A DNA stretch of 64,000 nt. It comes from Agelas oroides. Its lineage: Eukaryota; Porifera; Demospongiae; Agelasida; Agelasidae. Below, in pieces: positions 61,201-64,000 of the stretch; the first letter of the stretch is position 1; each line of letters begins with the position of its first letter. The DNA lies in assembly GCA_949130485.1 (NCBI GenBank), contig OX422197.1, forward strand, positions 4,571,193-4,635,192. The letters run 5' to 3'. The notes below the pieces were generated by a model that saw only the letters and a list, made by a program, of their open reading frames with translations, had not been told where the DNA came from and searched no databases. Position numbers and translations under genes: made by a program.

Positions 61201-63879
61201 CACAACAGCCATAGAAATTTGAAGGCAATCTTCTGTATCCAGCTGAGCCAGAGTCTCTTCTGCTGTAATCTCATATTGTGGGACTTGAACCACTGCAAGT
61301 ACACAAGGTGTTGATCGTGATACAACTGGCACCATGGGCTGGGTACAATATGTACACTGTGCATGTGTATGCAACAGATCTCTTTACAGGAAGGCCAAAC
61401 ATAGGATTAAGAATAACTGCATGCAACTTTCAACTGTGTGCTGACTATGCAGGCTAGCTACACAATGGTACACTTATACAAAGGCATGTGTATTAACACT
61501 GATAGTATTGATAGCTTCTACTGCTTCTTTCTCCCTGGGTGTGAGGTGAGAGAGATTGATACTGTTCTAGGTGGTAGGTAAGTATCCCTACATCCTATTA
61601 CTACAGTGGTAAAGGTGGGCTATGTTACAAAGTAGCATGGTGGGTAGCTGATAGGACAGCAGTGAGTTGACAATTCAAATGACATAACAGAAAATGCTTA
61701 TGCCACCTTCATTCTAAAGTAGTACTCCAGTTACGAGTGCTCTTTGGTCTCCCTTCTCAAGCAGCCAAGTAAAAAACAACAGACCTTTGTATGAGAGCAA
61801 GCCCTCTTTTACAGCTGCTCAAATATTTGATTTCAGTATCAAAGGGTTTATGTTTTGTCTCTGTGTCTTCATGAAGTTTGGAGCTGTACTCACATACACT
61901 ATACAAACCACCCGAACGTTACCTTTAGAAACACAACCAGTATGATGCAGCAGATGCCTAATACAAGATCCCATACTCTGCAGGGAGGAAAAAGACATGA
62001 GAGAGGAGAAAGAGGAGGCCAGAGGGTGTGCAACAATCGTCACATTCCCACCTTGTCAACAACGACACACTGGGAATTGACGCAGAGGTAGAAACCGACA
62101 ATGTAAAAACTGAAGGTCAACGATTGAAGCTATCAAAGTGGAAACTGAGACAAAAAGGCCAACAATCATTTCGGAATACTGTATACATGTATATATATAT
62201 GTGCCAAATTTTGAGAGACAACATTTTCAGATTAGTTTCTTGTAAATTCAACAGATTGAAAGCTTCTGGTTCTCTGTGAGCTTTGTGTATAGTCTCCTTT
62301 ATATGTGCTGGAGCTAAAGCACATGTACACTTTCCATCCATGTGAGCAGACACAAATCTGTTTTGTTGTACATAGTGTACCTACAGTGCATAGCCAGAAT
62401 TCTATTTTACATACTGAGGTCAAAGTGGTGAAGTAAGTGATTGCGTGTTAGCAGACACAAAGTGGTGCAATCATAAGGAGACTGACTTGTCTCAAAAGCA
62501 AATTCTGCAGATCTGACAGCTTTACCGCAGGACTGGTTTTAATTGCGACGGTCTAATAATTGCAAATTGTGAGTTTTAGCTTAGTTTGCAAAAATTGGAA
62601 CACAAAAATATGCTGCTAAACAACGTTAGCCTGCTATCATTAGTCTTAGTCGATACTGAAAGCCAATGAACAAGCTCCCAACAGCCGACCAAGCCGGACT
62701 GCTAAACAAGGCAGTGCCAACAACGCCACACTTTCGCACTGCAACTGCCCTTGGATCATTGGCATCAATATCTACAGGTATCGCTAGCTTTTCTCCCACC
62801 ACAGGGGTCCATACTTGCTTGTAAATATGATGGCCACGAACAACACTCTCTAGGCAGTACATCTCGGGCACAATGACTTGACTTGCCATCTTCTCTAGCT
62901 CTCTGTGCTGTCACATGTCACATACCAAATTATTCTATTAGTAGCCCACCCTGATTGGCACCGAACGCAATAATTAAATGCGCAATTGGTTTGAAAAGTG
63001 TGGAACGTGAACATTAAACTCCACAATTAAACAGTATGTCTAAAATAGCAGTAGAGAACCAGCCATGTTAAATCTTCAAAGAATTAAGGACTAGCTATTA
63101 AAAAAAATTGCAAGGTTCATTTACGCTCAAATTCTTAAAACTGCAAAAATCATGCCTCTTGGAAAGTAGCTTGGCTCTATATCATACTATGCATGTTGAA
63201 AGTATACAATAGCTATATGTACATCATTGCTGATTCGGATCTATTCTGACCATCCCACTGGAGCCGGTGGGTATCACTCACTTTGTCTCCGTAATGTTCC
63301 TGCAGAGGTCATAGATGGCATAGTGGAAGTCCCTCCTCACATTCTTAACGCCCAACAGGTTCTGAAGGAAGGGGAGGGGGGGAGGGGGGGAGAGTGTGAG
63401 TGAGGCAGAGGAGAGACTTGCTAACTGGCACTAACACTTCTGTGATCACTAGTATAATTGCACAACTACACATGTAGAAGCAGCACAACTGGCTAGGAGC
63501 ACAAGTAACCCACATAATGTTGTTAAAAATATAGTTTATTCAGGTGCTCACACCTTGCAGATTATGAAGCAGCACAGGCGCAAATACATTATATGTGATA
63601 AAGTATATAAATGTAGCCAATTGTCCTGTGCTTTTTTCTGTTAACTGACTAACCAGCTGCCAATCCCCCCATAAGTCTTGCGACAAATAACCCATTGCTA
63701 TGGCAAGGGCTCCCAAACATTAATAGTAACTACCTCTAACTAGCTACCACAATGACTGCAGTATACCACAAGTGACTATACGCACATCCTCACCTTCAGC
63801 TGGCCAACTGCAATGGTGATAGCAGCTGCTGAAGTGAAGCCACTGATCACTGGAACAGGAATGAAGTCCACCAAGAAAC
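28189..63879 (-). CDS. SLC26A11-like: SLC26A11-like sulfate/anion transporter, 17 exons, N-terminus outside window
   Basis: Multipass anion transporter of the SulP/SLC26 family. SLC26A11 proteins carry sulfate and other anions across plasma or lysosomal membranes (family knowledge). Exons, in transcript order: 63879-63794, 63361-63282, 61977-61923, 61292-61196, 60674-60523, 58922-58850, 58377-58327, 51100-51040, 50273-50218, 47977-47837, 47524-47466, 45128-45057, 42761-42641, 41262-41195, 40590-40525, 28541-28454, 28259-28189. All junction phases agree, giving 464 aa. Hallmarks are GFLVDFIPVPVISGFTSAAA, GFLESIAIAKAF, SYPVTGSFSRTAVNAQSG and FIPAASLAAIIIAAV. The C-terminal STAS domain follows, with SVILDCSAMPEVDYTVVQ and SRKGVQVIVIKAQ. 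The family's first about 130 residues lie beyond the right edge. The extracellular loop before NLGIGILVAPL is about 20 residues shorter than in human SLC26A11, so a micro-exon may be missed between 58923 and 60522. Confidence 0.9.
28454..28541 (-). CDS. SLC26A11-like: SLC26 exon 16 (STAS end)
   Basis: PQVEKLLNKAKIENIHFLSS then LETALEMNS plus one base; acceptor TTTTGTAG, donor GTAAGT. It corresponds to the VLRVLLxxxxxxxxFxTLEEA STAS tail. It lies 12 kb from exon 15 but the phase and motif match. Confidence 0.82.
28968..29272. mobile_element. Fold-back element
   Basis: Arms AGTATGCAAAAACAGAGGAG and its near inverse, then GGACCCCTC and GAGGGGTCC inverted further in. No coding sequence. Confidence 0.6.
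30181..30657. mobile_element. TACCGTA-family element, TA flanks
   Basis: Ends TACTGTAGTCTCGCAAAAGA and the inverse of TACCGTAGTCTCGCAAAAGA, with TA on both sides. The interior repeats GAAAGAGYGCCCACCC-like words. Confidence 0.7.
30887..31070. repeat. 48-bp tandem plus degenerate short repeats
   Basis: CATGCCATTCGGCCCACAGG and TTTGGCAAGCTTGTACAGCT are repeated two to three times, followed by looser AAACCATTCAGCC words. Confidence 0.75.
32645..32760 (-). repeat. tRNA-derived SINE-like fragment
   Basis: On the - strand, TCAGACACTCTACCATTGGT then GGTCCCAGGTTCAATTCTC, a box-B-like word. Shares AGAAGGTC and a TCTCTC tail with 9360-9480. Confidence 0.35.
33662..33965. repeat. Tandem duplication of about 150 bp
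   Basis: AATGGAATAAGCAAATACTT starts both halves (33662 and 33802) and both end ATTGCATGTGTAGGA; the second has extra AT-rich sequence. Confidence 0.8.
34947..35222 (+). pseudogene. Possible retroelement aspartic-protease fragment
   Basis: On the + strand, SDVQVKGVSETTLKVLLSG lies about 100 bp before IPDLLLGNNLVATKMQQS, separated by stop codons. Spacing and words resemble the end of a Ty3/gypsy protease (xxPDLLLGNDL). Weak and degenerate. Confidence 0.3.
36935..37297. mobile_element. TACCGTA-family element
   Basis: Ends TACCGTATTTCTTCGA and the inverse TCGAAGAAATATGGTA. The interior carries repeated TCGAATAGT and AATAGTAGCCGC words near both ends. Confidence 0.7.
37471..37552. mobile_element. 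Short palindromic relative of the TAGCCTCG family
   Basis: An 82-bp near-palindrome with ends TTGCCTCGTTCCCAGGCC and GGCCTGGGAACGAGGCTA. Probably a minimal derivative. Fragments with similar ends lie near 40063 and 49619. Confidence 0.6.
38370..38748. mobile_element. CAGTGGAACC-family element, diverged
   Basis: Same interior words as 22046-22433 (GAATATGGAGGTGTCC, TGCTGTTGAGCG, TTCAGAGGTTCAGAATAG). The left end is eroded. Confidence 0.45.
38828..39017. repeat. 19-bp minisatellite, 10 copies
   Basis: Unit CGCAGACTTGCTGTTGACA with a few T/A variants. In the 12-kb SLC26 intron. Confidence 0.93.
40525..40590 (-). CDS. SLC26A11-like: SLC26 exon 15 (STAS)
   Basis: AIKECCEELSRKGVQVIVIK then AQ, phase 0 on both sides; acceptor GTTGCAG, donor GTAATT. 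STAS helix and strand. Confidence 0.88.
40686..41033. mobile_element. Fold-back element with inner hairpin
   Basis: Outer arms GGAGAAGTTTGGGAGCC and inverse, continuing into TTATAAACCTCTTT. An inner hairpin of TATCCCTCAATTGGGTGAGA and inverse lies at 40920-40993. In the intron between SLC26 exons 14 and 15. Confidence 0.55.
41195..41262 (-). CDS. SLC26A11-like: SLC26 exon 14 (STAS core)
   Basis: Completes Arg, then ERTKSVILDCSAMPEVDYTV then VQ; acceptor CTTTTAG, donor GTATGT. VILDCSxxxxVDYTVV is the STAS signature of this family. Confidence 0.9.
42641..42761 (-). CDS. SLC26A11-like: SLC26 exon 13 (start of STAS)
   Basis: VTLYGNVVCVAMNGGWNYPG then VDYILKRIHSEVTLADDDME plus one base; acceptor ACTCCCAG, donor GTGAGT. 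First strand and helix of the STAS domain. Confidence 0.83.
43023..43073. repeat. CAAA simple repeat
   Basis: About 12 units of AAAC. Confidence 0.9.
45057..45128 (-). CDS. SLC26A11-like: SLC26 exon 12
   Basis: YGVPVAVVVYVLYLLYRHAR then PRHE, phase 0 on both sides; donor GTAGGG. Matches the YGIxxGxxxSLLxxLxxxARP end of the membrane domain. The intron before it contains both polypurine arrays. Confidence 0.87.
45218..45634. repeat. Polypurine GGAGGTGGAGGG array 1
   Basis: About 415 bp almost free of C on the + strand, built from GGTGGAGG units. In the SLC26 intron between exons 11 and 12; in the transcript it reads as a pyrimidine-rich CCTCCACC tract. Confidence 0.93.
45654..46157. mobile_element. 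MULE-like fold-back element with perfect 9-bp duplication
   Basis: Same end sequence family; duplication GGGAGGTGT at 45645-45653 and 46158-46166. Arms of about 130 bp or more are nearly identical, suggesting recent insertion. It lies between the two polypurine arrays. Confidence 0.85.
46541..47330. repeat. Polypurine GGAGGTGGAGGGGA array 2
   Basis: About 790 bp of the same repeat type, nearly without C on the + strand, in the same intron as array 1. Rich in G-runs. Confidence 0.95.
47466..47524 (-). CDS. SLC26A11-like: SLC26 exon 11
   Basis: Completes Phe, then IDLLPLVISFLLTLFLGIE; acceptor CACACAG, donor GTTAGT. Last but one membrane helix region. The 312-bp intron before it is TG/CA-rich. 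Confidence 0.87.
47664..47835. repeat. CA/TG-rich simple repeat filling SLC26 intron 10
   Basis: CACACA, CATACA and CATGCA words run up to the exon 10 donor, so the transcript has a UG-rich stretch directly after the splice site. Confidence 0.9.
47837..47977 (-). CDS. SLC26A11-like: SLC26 exon 10
   Basis: Completes Gly, then GVVLLALGVVSGGFHFIPAA, SLAAIIIAAVIPVVDVMIVW and RILRLN plus one base; donor GTTAGT. FIPxxxLAAxIIxAV is conserved. Confidence 0.9.
48023..48752. mobile_element. Element with GGGGCGAGCCTG ends
   Basis: Left ATTGTGGGGGCGAGCCTGAG, right GCTTGCTCAGGCTCGCCCCA. Sits between SLC26 exons 9 and 10; no coding sequence recognised. Confidence 0.5.
49365..49392. repeat. CTTT simple repeat
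   Basis: TTCTTTCTTTC microsatellite. Confidence 0.9.
50218..50273 (-). CDS. SLC26A11-like: SLC26 exon 9 (GC donor)
   Basis: Completes Arg, then TAVNAQSGVRTPAAGIVT plus one base. NAQSG is the SLC26 core motif. The donor reads ACAG|GCAAGT, a GC-AG intron with otherwise perfect consensus; the frame on both sides requires this site. Confidence 0.9.
50477..50895. mobile_element. Possible hAT-like short element
   Basis: Left AGGGCTGCGCCGAT, right GGCTCACCCCTAG, with GAGCATAATAAG-like words near both ends. A Ser-rich 64-codon frame (50596-50790) sits inside. Ends match only partly and no clean duplication is seen. Confidence 0.3.
51040..51100 (-). CDS. SLC26A11-like: SLC26 exon 8
   Basis: Completes Gly, then ASNLASSFVGSYPVTGSFS plus two bases; acceptor TTTGCAG, donor GTACGT. 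Conserved SYPVTGSFSR. A 7.2-kb intron precedes it. Confidence 0.92.
51645..52140. repeat. Long interspersed repeat, intact copy
   Basis: Similar over most of its length to 56521-57345: GCTTGGCAGCCAGCTAG, AAGATGAYGCTTATRRAAGA, GGCAGAGATTCTGCTTCAYG, CCATGACAAGCTA. Confidence 0.6.
52195..52686. repeat. Interspersed repeat, duplicate 1
   Basis: Near-copy of 53085-53625: ATGTATGCATTTACTGCCAT, GCACCAACAACTCTGTGCTC, GGTGCACCATTCATCCCTAT-like words, then a second ACCAACAACT block. Confidence 0.65.
52687..53065. mobile_element. TACCGTA-family element, copy A of a pair
   Basis: Ends TACCATGTTTCTTTGATTAC and AAGAAATCAAGGAAATACGG then TA. Strongly similar along its length to 60056-60451. Confidence 0.75.
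53085..53740. repeat. Interspersed repeat, duplicate 2, with 24-bp tandem
   Basis: As above, with four tandem copies of TGCAGTGGGGGTATGCACCA-type units at 53123-53210, where the copy at 52195 has about two. The tail (53640-53740) matches 1138-1270. Confidence 0.65.
54020..54185 (-). pseudogene. Ty3/gypsy-type integrase fragment, broken
   Basis: On the - strand, WPGQPWSRLHLDFAG (54136-54182) is followed in another frame by a stretch with FLVDAHSKWLDA. These are the start of the retroelement integrase core. A frame change near 54135 and the absence of neighbouring domains show a dead copy. Confidence 0.6.
54314..54410 (+). pseudogene. Degenerate DNA-transposon helix-turn-helix fragment
   Basis: HFTDEERANIRQYAGEN, then a frame change and NAAAVRKFS. 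The pattern is typical of N-terminal HTH regions of transposase-like genes. Stops and a frameshift show decay. The flanking 54410-55140 has further short acidic fragments that I cannot identify. Confidence 0.3.
55184..55527. repeat. 41-bp minisatellite, 8 copies
   Basis: Unit AAAATGAACCACAGAAGAAG then GGGTGCGGTCATGATCTTCAG; two copies are slightly shorter. Confidence 0.93.
56521..57345. repeat. Long interspersed repeat, copy interrupted by another element
   Basis: Homologous to 51645-52140 but split by about 235 bp at 56918-57152. Confidence 0.6.
56918..57152. mobile_element. Element nested in a repeat
   Basis: Inverted ends GCTATCCCATTTAATAAGGG and the inverse of GCTATTCCATTTAACAAGGG, both followed inward by TACCCC. 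The other copy of the host repeat lacks it. Confidence 0.6.
58327..58377 (-). CDS. SLC26A11-like: SLC26 exon 7
   Basis: Two bases complete Ala, then RQEGYSVEPSQELVAI plus one base; acceptor CCTACAG, donor GTTAGC. It corresponds to the family's QNNYRIDANQELLAIG-type segment. Confidence 0.87.
58850..58922 (-). CDS. SLC26A11-like: SLC26 exon 6
   Basis: NLGIGILVAPLIGFLESIAI then AKAF plus one base; acceptor TTTGCAG, donor GTGAGT. LESIAIAKAF is the strongest family match in the gene. Confidence 0.93.
59047..59063. repeat. Poly-C run
   Basis: An uninterrupted C run of about 17 bases within a C-rich stretch. Confidence 0.85.
60056..60451. mobile_element. TACCGTA-family element, copy B of a pair
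   Basis: Ends TACCGTATTTCCTTGATTAC and GAAATCAAGGAAATACGGTA, flanked by TATG on both sides. Shares with copy A the interior GACCGGCTAGACAAGCAATC. Confidence 0.78.
60523..60674 (-). CDS. SLC26A11-like: SLC26 exon 5
   Basis: RNAVVVLIAAVIGYTLSIQP (helix), then a polar loop containing an N-glycosylation-type site (NES), ending SIQTCQ before donor GTGTGT. RNAxVV is a family word. Confidence 0.88.
61196..61292 (-). CDS. SLC26A11-like: SLC26 exon 4
   Basis: WFKSHNMRLQQKRLWLSWIQ then KIAFKFLWLLCT plus one base; acceptor ACTTGCAG, donor GTATTC. The next exon completes Ala to give the conserved ARNAVVV. Confidence 0.85.
61923..61977 (-). CDS. SLC26A11-like: SLC26 exon 3
   Basis: The first base completes Lys, then VWDLVLGICCIILVVFLK, a hydrophobic helix; acceptor CCTGCAG, donor GTAACG. 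Confidence 0.85.
62626..62889 (-). CDS. HIRAN-like domain ORF nested in an SLC26 intron
   Basis: An 87-codon frame starting MASQVIVPEMYCLESVVRGH, then HIYKQVWTPVVGEKLAIPVD and a segment with NDPRAVAVRKCGVVG. The pattern (vxGxHxYxxxWxPxxGExL, then DPxAVAVxxxGxxVG) is one I associate with HIRAN-like proteins that are abundant in sponges and cnidarians, often near mobile elements. After GVVG the sequence no longer follows the family, and the usual about 40 further residues are missing or altered. It may be a truncated copy or a pseudogene. It lies in the same orientation as the host gene, between its exons 2 and 3. Confidence 0.45.
   Translation of the reverse strand: MASQVIVPEMYCLESVVRGHHIYKQVWTPVVGEKLAIPVDIDANDPRAVAVRKCGVVGTALFSSPAWSAVGSLFIGFQYRLRLMIAG
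63282..63361 (-). CDS. SLC26A11-like: SLC26 exon 2
   Basis: NLLGVKNVRRDFHYAIYDLC then RNITET plus two bases; acceptor CTTCAG, donor GTGAGT. NLLG is the conserved word after the GQLK helix. Confidence 0.88.
63794..63879 (-). CDS. SLC26A11-like: SLC26 exon 1 of window
   Basis: Acceptor CCTGTAG; two bases complete a Gly from an off-window exon, then FLVDFIPVPVISGFTSAAA and ITIAVGQLK, donor GTGAGG. Matches the conserved GFLxDFIxxPVIxGFTSAAA block. Confidence 0.9.
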
Positions 63880-63930
63880 CTACAGGTATGAAGTTTTATT
63901 GTGTGATTTCTAGAACAGTTATACTCTTGT

Positions 63931-63934
<4 letters not shown>

Positions 63935-63964
<30 letters not shown>

Positions 63965-64000
63965 CACACACACACACACACACACGCACACATGCACACA
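63935..64000. repeat. CA microsatellite at window edge
   Basis: CA repeats with ATGCA interruptions, in the intron upstream of the first visible SLC26 exon. Confidence 0.9.

Overview
This is eukaryotic, animal-type DNA. Coding sequence is sparse and split into short exons (40 to 320 bp) bounded by GT-AG signals and held in frame. The introns are long and full of small fold-back elements, minisatellites and simple repeats. The gene content (an SLC9-type exchanger, an SLC26A11-type sulfate transporter, a group A bHLH factor) together with many MITE-like elements suggests an early-branching metazoan, most likely a sponge. That placement is inference, since no species-specific marker is readable.

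Layout. From the left edge to 23189, the + strand carries the 3' part of a Na+/H+ exchanger gene (SLC9A2/3/5-like): seven exons covering the membrane-proximal cytoplasmic region and a His-rich tail. Convergent to it, on the - strand, 23721-24858 is a complete two-exon bHLH transcription factor gene of 305 aa. About 3.3 kb with no recognised gene follows. From 28189 to the right edge, the - strand carries an SLC26A11-like anion transporter: 17 exons, 464 aa, with the N-terminus outside the window. Its introns hold a HIRAN-like ORF (62626-62889), broken Ty3/gypsy-type fragments, two large polypurine arrays and many fold-back elements.

How the parts relate. The two transporters handle H+/Na+ and sulfate or other anions, and the bHLH gene lies between them. 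Nothing in the sequence shows that the three act together, so the grouping may be chance.

Mobile elements. Several families can be defined from the sequence. (i) MULE-like fold-backs with ends TAGCCTCG..CGAGGCTA and 9-bp target duplications (7388-7837, 45654-46157; older copies at 2297-2692 and 37471-37552), plus a second type at 10045-10518. (ii) Elements ending TACCGTA (30181-30657, 36935-37297, 52687-53065, 60056-60451). (iii) Elements ending CAGTGGAACC with TA flanks (12656-13128 and relatives). (iv) Double-hairpin elements at 14799-14968 and 22527-22703, both next to exchanger coding sequence.

I did not find a convincing undescribed multi-gene system. The best leads are the His-rich exchanger tail with a possible MITE-associated alternative exon, the paired polypurine arrays in one transporter intron, and a small ORF kept open in two diverged TACCGTA elements.
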